Assembly (NCBI GenBank): GCA_002498375.1
Contig: DAHC01000015.1
Span: 1-64,000, forward strand
Reading direction: 5' to 3'
DNA: 64,000 bases
Source: Methanocorpusculum sp. UBA424
GTDB taxonomy: Archaea; Halobacteriota; Methanomicrobia; Methanomicrobiales; Methanocorpusculaceae
Positions 8,275 through 16,986 of the stretch are shown piece after piece (the first letter of the stretch is position 1; each line of letters starts with the position of its first letter). The position numbers were made by a program, and so were the translations under genes. Under the pieces are notes generated by a model that searched no databases, was not told the origin of the DNA, and saw only the letters and a program-made list of their open reading frames with translations.

Positions 8275-8825
8275 AGCACACAACATGGAGATGGATCTCC
8301 GATTATGAAAAAGAGGAGAAGTGGCTGAACGAGATGGCGGCAAAGGGCATGTCCTTGTACAGTTTCTTCTTTGGCAAGTACACCTTTGAAGAGACCGAGC
8401 CTGGAAAGTACATCTACCAGATCGAACTTCTGGAAAATTTTCCGTCGTCGCCGCAAAGCGTTGCCTATCTCAGATTCCTGGAAGAGGCCGGCGTTGTCTG
8501 TGTAGCGTCTGTGTTCAGATGGGTTTACTTACGAAAAGAGGCGGCGAGCGGTCCGTTCGAACTTTACACCGACATCGACTCAAAGATAAAACGCCTCTCA
8601 ACGATGAAAAATCTCTGGTTTACTTTAGTCTGGCTCGAGTTTATCATCGCAGCGGCAAATCTGGCTGCGTTCCTCTATGGTTGGATCGTTATACATCAGA
8701 TGGCGTGGCTGAACCTTGGCTGTGTTGTGCTTCTCGTTGTAATGGGTCTTATCCTGCTTCATTTAGGGTTAAAACCTGCACGAAAGATCAAATCCCTCAA
8801 ACGCGAACAGCTGATCTGCGAGTAA
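8271..8825 (+). CDS. DUF2812 membrane protein, PadR partner
   Basis: This 184-residue protein has an N-terminal soluble DUF2812 domain (residues about 5-105, including WISDYEKEEKWLNEMAAKGMSL) and two C-terminal membrane helices (about 114-137 and 145-165). DUF2812 proteins are typically encoded next to PadR regulators, as here, and their function is not known. Translation is coupled to padR by the 4-nt overlap. Envelope sensing or transport support is speculation. Confidence 0.82.
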   Translation: MKHTTWRWISDYEKEEKWLNEMAAKGMSLYSFFFGKYTFEETEPGKYIYQIELLENFPSSPQSVAYLRFLEEAGVVCVASVFRWVYLRKEAASGPFELYTDIDSKIKRLSTMKNLWFTLVWLEFIIAAANLAAFLYGWIVIHQMAWLNLGCVVLLVVMGLILLHLGLKPARKIKSLKREQLICE

Positions 8826-8877
8826 AACTCCTCTAATTTTTTTATTCTCGGGAAAGATGTCTAATTAAAATGGGTTT

Positions 8878-8962
8878 TATGCGGTGTGGGTGTGGATAGA
8901 TGAGATAAAACCAACCGCGAATCTCCGCACCCGACAGTATCCCGCCCGAATTGGATCAACCT
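8878..8962 (+). repeat. Dispersed hairpin-repeat family, short copy A
   Basis: This intergenic stretch shares GCGGTGTGGGTGTGGATAG, ATGAGATAAAACCAACCGCG and an ATTGGATCAACC end with larger elements at 14766, 16625 and 18375. It contains complementary GGGTGTGG and CCGCACCC blocks that can fold. No reading frame is supported. It looks like a reduced member of the family with most of the interior missing. Confidence 0.6.
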
Positions 8963-8967
8963 CTCTT

Positions 8968-9492
8968 TTAAAAATATGCCTCTTTCGCCACCGAAAAGCA
9001 GTCCTTATCCAGCACTTTTCCGTCATACCGCCTTTCCGCCTGGGCAAGTGTCCCCTCATACCGGAACCCGAGTTTTTCAAGGACACGCTTTGAGCGGAGA
9101 TTAAAGGGATAACACGTAGCCGAAATAAGATCCAGATGCATCTCTTCAAACCCGTACGTGACGACCGCGCCCGCTGCTTCCGTCATGTATCCCTGTCCCC
9201 AGAACGCTTCGCCGAGCGCATACCCAAGCATCCTCACCGAATCGTTCTCGCGCAGAGGATCATCGATCAGACCGACACTGCCGATCATCACGCCGGTCTC
9301 TTTCAGGACCATCCCGAAAACACTCTCCTGTTCGAGAAAAATTTCCTGCATGATCTGCTTCGTTTCTTCCAGGGTTTCGTGCGGCTTCCACCCGGCATCC
9401 CGACCGGTCTCTGGTCCCCTTGAAAAAGCAAAAATCTCTTCTGCATCGGAAGCTACGATCTGCCGAAGGATCAGCCTCTTTGTCTCGATCAT
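8968..9492 (-). CDS. GNAT-family N-acetyltransferase (RimJ-like)
   Basis: This protein of about 174 residues is a GNAT acyltransferase of the RimJ/RimL ribosomal-protein acetyltransferase group, which transfers acetyl from acetyl-CoA to an amino group. The start ETKRLILRQIVASDAEEIF, the central SVGLIDDPLRENDSVRMLGY strand and the acetyl-CoA loop region GEAFWGQGYMTEA followed by NLRSKRVLEKLGF are typical. Two adjacent ATGs exist; the one at 9492 is 5 nt after GAGG and is preferred. It overlaps the patatin stop (ATGA), so the two are co-translated. The substrate is unknown. Confidence 0.85.
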   Translation of the reverse strand: MIETKRLILRQIVASDAEEIFAFSRGPETGRDAGWKPHETLEETKQIMQEIFLEQESVFGMVLKETGVMIGSVGLIDDPLRENDSVRMLGYALGEAFWGQGYMTEAAGAVVTYGFEEMHLDLISATCYPFNLRSKRVLEKLGFRYEGTLAQAERRYDGKVLDKDCFSVAKEAYF

Positions 9493-10349
9493 CATTCCCT
9501 CAGGAACTCTTTCAGCTCATGCCGTCTTGCATCATAATCCTCAATACCGAGATCATACTGCTCATGGATATCCTCTGAGTCTTTGGTCGTCGTCTTCACC
9601 TTTCCCGCCTGAGACGGGGCAAAAACAAATGCCTTTCCTTTCGCCTCCAGATCGTTGATCTGCGCTATAACCTGATGATACCGGAGATGCCGGTCATCGA
9701 TCTTTTTCACCACTTCCGGGAACCGGCGCAGGATCATATGATAAAACGGCTTGTATCTCTGGGGCTGACGGTGGAAACTTCGCGGATTTTCCAGAATCAC
9801 CACAAGCTTTTCGCAGCCGTCATCAAGCGCCTTCTGCACCGGGATCGAATCGGCAACCCCGCCGTCAAAATACAGCTTCCCGTTCAGCTCGATTGGTTTG
9901 CACACAACCGGGATCGCACAGCTCGCCATGATGGCACGGAAATCATCCTTCTTCATATCGGCTCCGGATAAATACTCGGCTTCACCGGTTCTGGCGTTCG
10001 TCGCCGTCAGATAATATTCTGCAGGATTTGCCTGCAAAGCGTCAAAATCCACCGGATCGATGCCGTTCGAGTTCGAGATCGTGCCGTAAATATACTGCAG
10101 ATTGAAGTACGATCCGTGCTTCAGATAGTTCTTCATCCCGAGATACTCGGGGTGTTTCTGATATATCGTATAGAAATGCAGGTTTCTCTCCCGCTGGTTC
10201 GCGAGATAGGATGCAAGATTCCCCGAACCCGCTGAAACCCCGATACACTCATCAAAACTGATCCCGTCATCCAAAAACCGGTCAAGGATGCCTGCGCTGT
10301 ATGCACACTTCATCCCCCCTCCTTCGACGATCAGCCCGCTTTTACTCAT
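9492..10349 (-). CDS. Patatin-like phospholipase family protein
   Basis: This 285-residue protein has the patatin catalytic dyad. The oxyanion loop is GGGMKCAYSAG, the nucleophile elbow is GVSAG (Ser about 39), and the Asp lies in DGGVADSIPV (about 166). It most resembles the bacterial YjjU/RssA group of cytoplasmic serine acyl hydrolases. An ester-linked lipid substrate would be odd in an archaeon with ether lipids, so another acyl ester is likely. It has no signal peptide. It is co-transcribed with the downstream GNAT gene. Confidence 0.88.
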   Translation of the reverse strand: MSKSGLIVEGGGMKCAYSAGILDRFLDDGISFDECIGVSAGSGNLASYLANQRERNLHFYTIYQKHPEYLGMKNYLKHGSYFNLQYIYGTISNSNGIDPVDFDALQANPAEYYLTATNARTGEAEYLSGADMKKDDFRAIMASCAIPVVCKPIELNGKLYFDGGVADSIPVQKALDDGCEKLVVILENPRSFHRQPQRYKPFYHMILRRFPEVVKKIDDRHLRYHQVIAQINDLEAKGKAFVFAPSQAGKVKTTTKDSEDIHEQYDLGIEDYDARRHELKEFLRE

Positions 10350-10431
10350 AAGTATTCTTATACACGAGATATTCTCTTAATACTACTGTATTTGTTTCGG
10401 GGATCACGGGTATTTCATGTAAAAAAAGTGA

Positions 10432-13400
10432 TTATGGGCTGAAGTACTCGACCAGCGACTCGAAGAGTTTCATATCGAACACGTCATCATAGTTCTTGTA
10501 GAGTCCGTCTCCGATACGTTCCGCATGCCCCATTTTGCCGAGCACGCGACCGTCGGGCGAGGTGATCCCTTCGATCGCCATCATCGAATCATTCGGATTA
10601 TAGCGGATGTCCGAGGTCGGATGATTGGTCAGATCGACATACTGCGTCGCCACCTGACCGTTTTCGATAAGGTGCTTCAGCACGTCGTCGTTTGCGAGGA
10701 ATCTTCCTTCCCCGTGGGAAATGGGCACGGCGAAGACATCGCCGGGCTTCACCTTCGCAAACCAGGGGGATTTCACAGACGAAACCCGGACCCGGACGAT
10801 CTTCGACTGGTGTCTGCCGATCGTATTGAACGTCAGCGTCGGCGAATCCGCATCCACGTCGATAATCTCACCGTAGGGAACGAGTCCCAGCTTGATCAGC
10901 GCCTGGAACCCGTTGCAGATCCCAAGGATCAGTCCGTCCCGGTTCTTTAACAGATCATGGACGGCGTCCTTGATCTTCGCATTGCGGAAGAACGCTGTGA
11001 TGAACTTGCCCGATCCGTCCGGCTCGTCCCCGCCGGAGAACCCGCCCGGAATGAAGATCGCCTGGGACCGGGAGATCGCGTCCGCCGCCCTATCGACCGA
11101 CTCGGCCGTATCCTTCGCGGTCTGATTATTGATCACGAGAATTTCAGGAATGGCGCCGGATCTTGCGACGGCCTTCGCGCTGTCATACTCGCAGTTCGTT
11201 CCCGGAAACACCGGAATGAAAACCCGCGGATGGGCAGTCCGCTCCCGCGGTTTGATGAGACTTCGTGTCTCGTACTTGATCTTTTTGATCCTGCCCGCCC
11301 CCTGCGGAATATTGCACGGATACACCGATTCCAGTTTTGCTTCGTATGTATTCAGCAGCGTTTCCAGCGAAAGCTTTGCCCCGGCATACCGGATGAAAGC
11401 GTCCGGCGTCGTCATCCCTAAGGGGACACCGACCTTTGAATCATCGGCGAGTTCGAGAACAAACGCTCCGTAGTTGTATCCGAAGATGTCCTTTGGATCG
11501 ACACTGCTGTCATACGCGAATCCGATCATGTTCCCGAATGCCATTTTTAATACGGCCTCCGCGATGCCCCCGAGGGAAGGAGTATAGCAGGAGAGGACTT
11601 TCCCCTCTCTCATAAGCATGGTGACAAGATGGTAATTTGCGGTCAGCGACTCCGCCTTCGGGAGACCGTTTTCATCAGACTCGGCCTTCAGCAGAACGAC
11701 CTTGTGACCCGGACTCTTGAACTCGTTCGTCACGATGTTTCTGATCTTCTCCGTCGTTACGGCGAACGAGATCAGTGTCGGAGGGACATCTAGTTTCTCA
11801 AAGGAACCGCTCATCGAATCCTTCCCGCCGATCGCGCCGACGCCGAGCCCCATCTGGGCTGCAAATGCGCCAAGAAGCGCGCTCATCGGCTTGCCCCAGC
11901 GTTTCGGATCCTTGCCCGGCTTCTCGAAGTACTCCTGGAACGAAAGATACACATCTTCGAACTCGGCTCCGGTCGCGATCAGTTTTGAGATGCTTTCGAC
12001 GACCGCGAGATACGCCCCGTGATACGGACTCTTCTCCGAGATCATCGGGTTGAATCCCCACGCCATCAGCGAGCAGTCGTCGGTATCGCTTTTCTCCACC
12101 GAAATCTTGTTCACCATCGCCTGGATCGGGGTCAGCTGATATCTTCCGCCAAACGGCATAAGGACCGTTCCGGCGCCGACCGTCGAGTCGAACCGCTCGG
12201 AAAGTCCCTTCCTCGAACAGCTGTTCAGGTCGCCGGCGAGCGCGGTGTAATTCTCCTCAAACGTGCCGGTCACCGTCTTTTCATAAGGCTTCGGCTCGGC
12301 GAGTTCGATCTCGATGTGTTTTTCCGTCCCGTTCGTATCCAGAAATGCACGGGAGATATCGACGATCTTTTTCCCGTTCCAGTTCATGATCAGCCGGGGA
12401 TTCTTTGTGACCCGGGCAACGACCGTTGCTTCCAGATTCTCCGCGTGAGCGAGAGAGCGGAACGTTTCCGCGTCGTTTTTGTCCACGACCACCGCCATTC
12501 TCTCCTGCGACTCGCTGATCGCGAGTTCCGTCCCGTCAAGACCTTCATACTTTTTCGGGACCGCGTTCAGATCGATCTCCAGCCCCTCGGCAAGCTCGCC
12601 GATCGCGACCGAGACCCCGCCGGCGCCGAAGTCATTGCAGCGTTTGATCAATTGGGACGCCTCCCGGTTTCTGAACAGTCTCTGGATCTTGCGTTCCTCG
12701 GGAGCATTTCCCTTCTGAACTTCCGCTCCGCAGCTCGTGAGCGAAGCCACCGTATGGGACTTCGAGGATCCGGCCGCCCCTCCGCATCCGTCCCGCCCGG
12801 TCCGTCCGCCTAAAAGGATCACGACATCCCCGTCTTTTGGGACCTCGCGTCTGACATTTTCCTTGGGAACTGCCCCGATAACGGCGCCGACTTCCATCCG
12901 TTTTGCCACATATCCCGGATGATACAGCTCATCCACGATCCCGGTGGCAAGCCCGATCTGGTTACCGTACGAGCTGTAGCCCGCCGCCGCCGTCGTCGCG
13001 ATCTTTCTCTGCGGAAGTTTGCCGGCAAGCGTCTCACTCACCGGCGTTAAGGGATCTCCGCCGCCCGTCAGCCGCATCGCTGCATACACATAGGCCCGGC
13101 CGGAGAGCGGATCGCGGATCGCGCCGCCGAGACAGGTCGCCGCCCCGCCAAACGGCTCGATCTCGGTCGGGTGATTGTGGGTCTCGTTTTTGAACAGTAA
13201 AAGCCAGTCCTCGTCCTGCCCGTCGACAGAGACGGTTATTTTTACCGTACAGGCGTTGATCTCGGGCGACTCGTCGAGTTTATCGAGTTTTCCTTCCTGT
13301 TTGAGATGGCGGACCGCGATCGTCGCGATGTCCATCAGATTGACCGGTTTGTCCCGGCCCACAGCTTTTCTGACCGCGAGGTAGTCGTCGTATGCTTTCT

Positions 13401-14127
13401 GCAGAAGCGGGCTTTGTGTGGTCACTCTGTCGATCGTCGTTAAAAATGTCGTGTGGCGGCAGTGATCGGACCAGTAGGTGTCGATCATCCGGATCTCGGT
13501 GATGGTCGGGTCCCGGTTTTCCGCAATAAAATACTGCTGACTGAATCGGATATCGTCCAGATCCATCGCGAGCCCCAGTTCGCGGATGAGAGCGGCGAGG
13601 CCTTTTTCATCCAGTCTGATGAATCCGGTAAGGGTTTCAACGGTTTTCGGGATATGGTAGGAGACGGAAAGGGTCTCCGGTTTTTCGAGCGACGCTTCTC
13701 TGCTCTCGACCGGGTTGATCACGTAATTTTTGACCGCACGCAGCTGTTCTTTGGAGATCTTTCCTTTGAGAACATACACGCGTGCGGTGTTTACGAGCGG
13801 CCTCTCTCCCTGGGAGATCAGCTGGATACACTGCGCTGCGCTGTCTGCCCTCTGGTCGAACTGGCCGGGCAGAAACTCGACGGCAAAGACGTGTTCGCCC
13901 TTTTCCACCGGTATTTCGTCAAAGGTCAGATCCAGCTGGGGTTCGGAGAAGACCGTTGTCTTTGCGTATTCGAAGAGTTCCTGTTCTATATTTTCGACAT
14001 CGTACCGATTGATTATTCTGACCGATGTCAGTTCTTTGATGCCCAGCAGACTCTGCAGTTCATTCTGGAGCGAGCGTGCTTCGTTTGCCAGAGCGGGTTT
14101 CTTTTCAACAAATATCCTGTAGACCAT
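10432..14127 (-). CDS. purL: Phosphoribosylformylglycinamidine synthase, single-chain (PurL-PurQ fusion)
   Basis: This 1231-residue enzyme makes formylglycinamidine ribotide in purine synthesis. The N-terminal PurS-like region (about 1-150), linker, AIR-synthase-type domain pair (TYWSDHCRHTTF, FKNETHNHPTEIEPFGGAATC, GGRTGRDGCGG, CNDFGAGGVSVAIGELAEG) and a C-terminal glutaminase (LGICNGFQALIKLG with the catalytic Cys, ISHGEGRF) are all present in one chain. Most archaea use separate PurS, PurL and PurQ, and this length and order match the Clostridia/Bacteroides-type long PurL. The gene is GC-rich and produces long open frames on the other strand that are shadows. Transfer from bacteria is inferred. 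Confidence 0.93.
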   Translation of the reverse strand: MVYRIFVEKKPALANEARSLQNELQSLLGIKELTSVRIINRYDVENIEQELFEYAKTTVFSEPQLDLTFDEIPVEKGEHVFAVEFLPGQFDQRADSAAQCIQLISQGERPLVNTARVYVLKGKISKEQLRAVKNYVINPVESREASLEKPETLSVSYHIPKTVETLTGFIRLDEKGLAALIRELGLAMDLDDIRFSQQYFIAENRDPTITEIRMIDTYWSDHCRHTTFLTTIDRVTTQSPLLQKAYDDYLAVRKAVGRDKPVNLMDIATIAVRHLKQEGKLDKLDESPEINACTVKITVSVDGQDEDWLLLFKNETHNHPTEIEPFGGAATCLGGAIRDPLSGRAYVYAAMRLTGGGDPLTPVSETLAGKLPQRKIATTAAAGYSSYGNQIGLATGIVDELYHPGYVAKRMEVGAVIGAVPKENVRREVPKDGDVVILLGGRTGRDGCGGAAGSSKSHTVASLTSCGAEVQKGNAPEERKIQRLFRNREASQLIKRCNDFGAGGVSVAIGELAEGLEIDLNAVPKKYEGLDGTELAISESQERMAVVVDKNDAETFRSLAHAENLEATVVARVTKNPRLIMNWNGKKIVDISRAFLDTNGTEKHIEIELAEPKPYEKTVTGTFEENYTALAGDLNSCSRKGLSERFDSTVGAGTVLMPFGGRYQLTPIQAMVNKISVEKSDTDDCSLMAWGFNPMISEKSPYHGAYLAVVESISKLIATGAEFEDVYLSFQEYFEKPGKDPKRWGKPMSALLGAFAAQMGLGVGAIGGKDSMSGSFEKLDVPPTLISFAVTTEKIRNIVTNEFKSPGHKVVLLKAESDENGLPKAESLTANYHLVTMLMREGKVLSCYTPSLGGIAEAVLKMAFGNMIGFAYDSSVDPKDIFGYNYGAFVLELADDSKVGVPLGMTTPDAFIRYAGAKLSLETLLNTYEAKLESVYPCNIPQGAGRIKKIKYETRSLIKPRERTAHPRVFIPVFPGTNCEYDSAKAVARSGAIPEILVINNQTAKDTAESVDRAADAISRSQAIFIPGGFSGGDEPDGSGKFITAFFRNAKIKDAVHDLLKNRDGLILGICNGFQALIKLGLVPYGEIIDVDADSPTLTFNTIGRHQSKIVRVRVSSVKSPWFAKVKPGDVFAVPISHGEGRFLANDDVLKHLIENGQVATQYVDLTNHPTSDIRYNPNDSMMAIEGITSPDGRVLGKMGHAERIGDGLYKNYDDVFDMKLFESLVEYFSP

Positions 14128-14257
14128 ATCAGTATCCCTTTCCTGTACCCGGACGTTTCTATGCCTATATGTAGGCTATGCATGCAAATTAACTGTTCCC
14201 GTGCCGGGGTTTTGCAGGCCATAGTTTTATCATTGTTCGACATGCATCTTATCCTGT

Positions 14258-14461
14258 ATGACTACATTTTTCGAGTATCTGACCAAAGACGGGGGCGTCC
14301 TTTCGACCGCTCTGGTTCTGCTCGGTGTTGCCGTTATTATAGGGTCGGCAGTTGTATTGTCAGGCTACAACTTTATCCTGATGATCGTCGGGATCTTTGT
14401 AGGGGTGATCATCATTATTATCGGAGGGAAGTATTCGAAGTTTAAAAAAGAGGAGAACTAG
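14258..14461 (+). CDS. Small two-helix membrane protein
   Basis: This 67-residue hypothetical protein has two hydrophobic helices (about 14-35 and 39-58; STALVLLGVAVIIGSAVVL and FILMIVGIFVGVIIIIIGG) and a basic tail (KYSKFKKEEN). The ATG at 14258 has no clear Shine-Dalgarno. The stop is 4 bp from the convergent TfoX_C gene. The function is unknown; composition and clean membrane pattern support a real gene. Confidence 0.6.
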   Translation: MTTFFEYLTKDGGVLSTALVLLGVAVIIGSAVVLSGYNFILMIVGIFVGVIIIIIGGKYSKFKKEEN

Positions 14462-14465
14462 GGAT

Positions 14466-14720
14466 TTAGGAGAAGGAAGAGAAAAACTCCTTCAGGTCTT
14501 TTTTTGTTTCGGGGGAGAGCGCTGATTTTTTTACACCCAAAACCGCGCCTTCAAGTCCGTATAACCGGTGAAGGCAGGCAGTGTCGTCGACCGATCTGAT
14601 CATGAGCCAGGCCTTTCTGCTGCCTGTTTCACGAAGTTCTGCGGCTGTGGTGATCCCGACTTTGTTCAGTTTTTCTTCGGTGTCTTTGCCGATGTTGGGT
14701 AACGATGCAAGTTCGCCCAT
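14466..14720 (-). CDS. TfoX C-terminal domain protein
   Basis: This 84-residue protein consists only of the TfoX C-terminal helical domain. The start LASLPNIGKDTEEKLNKVGI is a helix-hairpin-helix-like segment, followed by TAAELRETGSRKAWLMIR and LHRLYGLEGAVLG. Stand-alone versions are widespread in bacteria and archaea; their function is unknown and not shown to involve competence. It is monocistronic, with its 3' end abutting the small membrane protein gene. Confidence 0.85.
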   Translation of the reverse strand: MGELASLPNIGKDTEEKLNKVGITTAAELRETGSRKAWLMIRSVDDTACLHRLYGLEGAVLGVKKSALSPETKKDLKEFFSSFS

Positions 14721-14765
14721 GGGTTTTGCCTATGGTATCTATTGGCAGGAGGGGATGTTAATCTT

Positions 14766-15290
14766 ACGCGGTGTTGGTGTTGATCCATTTCGGGAAGGGG
14801 GTGAGAGGGTGTGGAGATAAGAGATAATTTAACCGCGAATCTCCGCGAATCCGCCCTTCGGGCGAGGCGAATCGGATTTGCTATTCCTCACTTGAACACG
14901 GCGGGTCTAATCGCAAATCAAAGATTTGCTCAGCTAAGGGCGAGCCTTTCGGCTCACCCCGCTCGCCCCGCCGGTTCATCCCTTCATCGGGACCGTTCGG
15001 GCAAATCCTGTCGGCGCCCCAGCGCCTCCCCATGGTAATTTTCTTTCTCCGTTTCATTTTGGGCCTGGAGTAAAAGAACATTTTACAAGTTTTAGAACTG
15101 CTCAATGCATATTTCCCTCACAGGAGCCGCTGGGGCGGCGACAGGATTTGCCCGAACGGTCCCGATGAAGGGACGAGCAAGACAGTGAAGCTGGATTGCG
15201 AGAGTGAGGAAAAGCAAATCCGATTATGAGAGCAAGCCAAAGGCTTGCGAGATTCGCGCCGATTCGCGGTTGGTTTTTCTCTTATGTCTA
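14766..15290 (+). repeat. Hairpin-repeat family copy B: large nested inverted repeat
   Basis: This occupies nearly the whole 14721-15406 gap. The ends are inverted: AACCGCGAATC (14831-14841) matches 15261-15271, and AATCGGATTTGC (14870-14881) matches 15214-15225. The inner arms 14975-15028 and 15123-15176 pair over 54 positions with three mismatches. Inside the arms are micro-hairpins with 3-4-nt loops, such as GCAAATC-aaa-GATTTGC, GAGCC-tttc-GGCTC and GCAAGCC-aaa-GGCTTGC. The loop at 15029-15122 is AT-rich and unremarkable. No transposase or reading frame is supported. It shares its left flank (GGTGTTGG...TTCGGGAAGG) with copies at 16625 and 18375. Confidence 0.8.
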
Positions 15291-15406
15291 CACGAATGCA
15301 TTACACGAAATCAAAATACATCTTATCCGTACTCCGTCTTCCTCCAATCTATTTCGAAATCCATCAATTTAGAAAAACATCTAAATAGTTTCGCAGACAA
15401 CAGAGT

Positions 15407-15694
15407 ATGAATAATATGGGATTTCCCGAGACATTCAAAGCCTTATCCGATCCGGTCAGGCGCGAGATCCTCACGCTCTTGAAAGAGGGGAAGATGTCTG
15501 CCGGAGATATCGCCGGACACTTCGACATGACCGGAGCGACGATTTCGTATCATCTGTCCCAGCTGAAAAAAGCGGATCTTGTGACGGAGACGAAGTACAA
15601 GAACTTCGTGTATTACGAGCTGAATCTTTCGGTCTTTGAGGAGCTTATGTGTTGGATCTCCCAGTTTAACGAGGTACAAAATGAAAATCGATAA
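15407..15694 (+). CDS. ArsR/SdpR-family autorepressor
   Basis: This 95-residue ArsR-type winged-helix protein has FKALSDPVRREILTLLKEGKM, SAGDIAGHFDMTGATISYHL and the wing TKYKNFVYYELN. No ArsR metal-binding CxC motif is present, which fits the SdpR subgroup. It overlaps the next gene (SdpI family) by 14 nt, recreating the bacterial sdpR-sdpI pair, in which SdpI senses or resists a toxin and recruits SdpR to the membrane. An alternative ATG at 15416 is possible. AT-rich sequence around 15370-15390 probably carries the promoter. Confidence 0.88.
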   Translation: MNNMGFPETFKALSDPVRREILTLLKEGKMSAGDIAGHFDMTGATISYHLSQLKKADLVTETKYKNFVYYELNLSVFEELMCWISQFNEVQNENR

Positions 15695-16307
15695 AACCCT
15701 GTTCATCACCTCGGCGCTTTGTCTTGCGCCGATCCTGCTTGGCGTTCTGCTCTACGACCGTCTGCCGGATATGATTCCGATCCATTTCGACTTCGCCGGC
15801 GACCCGGACAACTGGGGGGCAAAACCGTTCGTTGTGTTCGGCATGCCGGCTCTCCTCTGTCTGCTCAATATCATCTGTAATGTTTCGACGCGAAAATACG
15901 GCGGGGAGAACCAGAGTATGCTGCTGAAGTTTGCCCGCTGGCTGATCGCCGTCATCGCGCTGATCGTTGTGCCGATCACGCTCTTTAAGGCGATCGGCGC
16001 CGATATCCCGATCCAGGTGATCGTTCCCGTTCTGGTCGGTGTCATCTTTATCATCATCGGGAATTATCTTTCGAAGACGAAACAGAATCCGGTCGCCGGC
16101 GTGCGGGTGAAATGGACGATGGAAAGCGCCGAGAACTGGCGGCGGACCAGCCGGTTCTCCGGGTATCTCTTCATCATCGGCGGGTTTGTGATGATCCTGA
16201 ACGCGTTTCTCGCGTTGTTCTGGATCCCGGTGTTTTTCGGGATCCTCATCGCGATGATCGCGGGACCGGTCCTCTACTCGTATCATCTGCATAAGAAAGG
16301 GATCTGA
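15681..16307 (+). CDS. SdpI-family / DUF1648 membrane protein
   Basis: This 208-residue protein starts at the ATG at 15681, 5 nt after GAGGT (15671-15675). It has a DUF1648 N terminus (YDRLPDMIPIHFDFAGDPDNWG) and about six membrane helices, ending with the SdpI segment (NYLSKTKQNPVAGVRVKWTMESAENWRRT). In Bacillus, SdpI gives immunity to the SdpC killing factor and signals through SdpR. Here no SdpC-like toxin gene is seen nearby, so the ligand is unknown. Coupling with the ArsR-type gene supports a regulated envelope-stress module. Confidence 0.88.
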   Translation: MKIDKTLFITSALCLAPILLGVLLYDRLPDMIPIHFDFAGDPDNWGAKPFVVFGMPALLCLLNIICNVSTRKYGGENQSMLLKFARWLIAVIALIVVPITLFKAIGADIPIQVIVPVLVGVIFIIIGNYLSKTKQNPVAGVRVKWTMESAENWRRTSRFSGYLFIIGGFVMILNAFLALFWIPVFFGILIAMIAGPVLYSYHLHKKGI

Positions 16308-16624
16308 TTTTTTTTGGAGAAATCAGGTATAATCTTTTTTTGGTCGGGTAACTGAATCGGTTTTTGTTGGGTTTATCTCGGTTTGGTGTATGTAATTTTG
16401 CGGATGGCGGCACCCCTCACACGAAATTCACGAAAAAAACTCAAATCAAAGATTTGCTCTGCTGAGGTCGGCCGCGTTCCGCGTCCAACCCGCCAACGAA
16501 AACACGAAAAAGAAAGATTCGGTTGGGCGGAATAGATGTAGTTCCCTCCCCCGTCCCCCACACGAAACCCACTAAAATCAGCGAAATGCACTAAAAGGGG
16601 GACAGGGGTGGAAGGATTTGTCGG
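16308..16624. other. Intergenic region with degenerate repeats, no gene
   Basis: No coding frame is supported in this stretch. It contains short motifs related to the hairpin-repeat family (CAAATCaaaGATTTG at about 16442-16456) and several near-repeats of CACGAAA-type words around 16422-16435, 16497-16510 and 16560-16595. The AATCTTTTTTTGG run at about 16331-16343 may be the terminator for the SdpI transcript. Confidence 0.5.
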
Positions 16625-16920
16625 GCGTGAGTGTGATTCGGGAAGGAGGTGGCTGGGTGGGGATAGATGAGAAAGCCCACCGCGCTCGCAAATCAGAGAT
16701 TTGCTCTCCGTTTCGGGCTTTCAGCCCTCACTTGAATCGGCGCACTCGCAAGCCTTTGGCTTGCACGCAATCGCGAATCTCCGCGAATCGCATTTTTCCT
16801 GTTCCGCCCTCTTGACCTTCGGTCGCGTCCCTACGCTACGCCTGATCGGCTTCGCGTGGTCGGGACGGCGGAACGAAAAATGCTGGAAAACCCGCGTCGC
16901 GGGTTTTCTTATGTTCTGGC
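16625..16920 (+). repeat. Hairpin-repeat family copy C
   Basis: Shares ATTCGGGAAGGAGG, TGGGTGGGGATAGATGAGA and CACTTGAATCGGCGC with copy B, and GCAAGCC-ttt-GGCTTGCACGC, CGCGAATCGCATTTTTC and AATGCTGGAAAACCCGC with copy D. Micro-hairpins include GCAAATC-aga-GATTTGC, GGGCT-ttc-AGCCC, GCAAGCC-ttt-GGCTTGC and GACC-ttc-GGTC. It lies 3' of the Sel1 gene and is inverted relative to copy D on its other side. No gene is supported within it. Confidence 0.75.
16887..16907 (-). terminator. Hairpin with A/T tails at the edge of copy C
   Basis: AAAACCCGC (16887-16895), loop GTC, GCGGGTTTT (16899-16907) is a perfect stem with A-tract and T-tract flanks, and so can act in both directions. It lies about 80 bp downstream of the minus-strand Sel1 gene. 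A related hairpin (AAAACCCGC/GCGGGTTTTT) marks the far end of copy D. Confidence 0.5.
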
Positions 16921-16986
16921 TTTCATTTTTCTGATATCCAATTACTAATCTATTACTAACATCTGTCAAATTAGTAGTAGGTATTT

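Noticed and set aside
12019..12813. Long plus-strand frames opposite purL (also 13453-14445)
   Set aside because: They mirror the GC-rich codons of purL, have arginine-rich products and no start signals.
14766..15290. An insertion sequence
   Set aside because: There is no transposase frame, and no flanking target duplication is obvious; the symmetric hairpin structure is better described as a repeat element.
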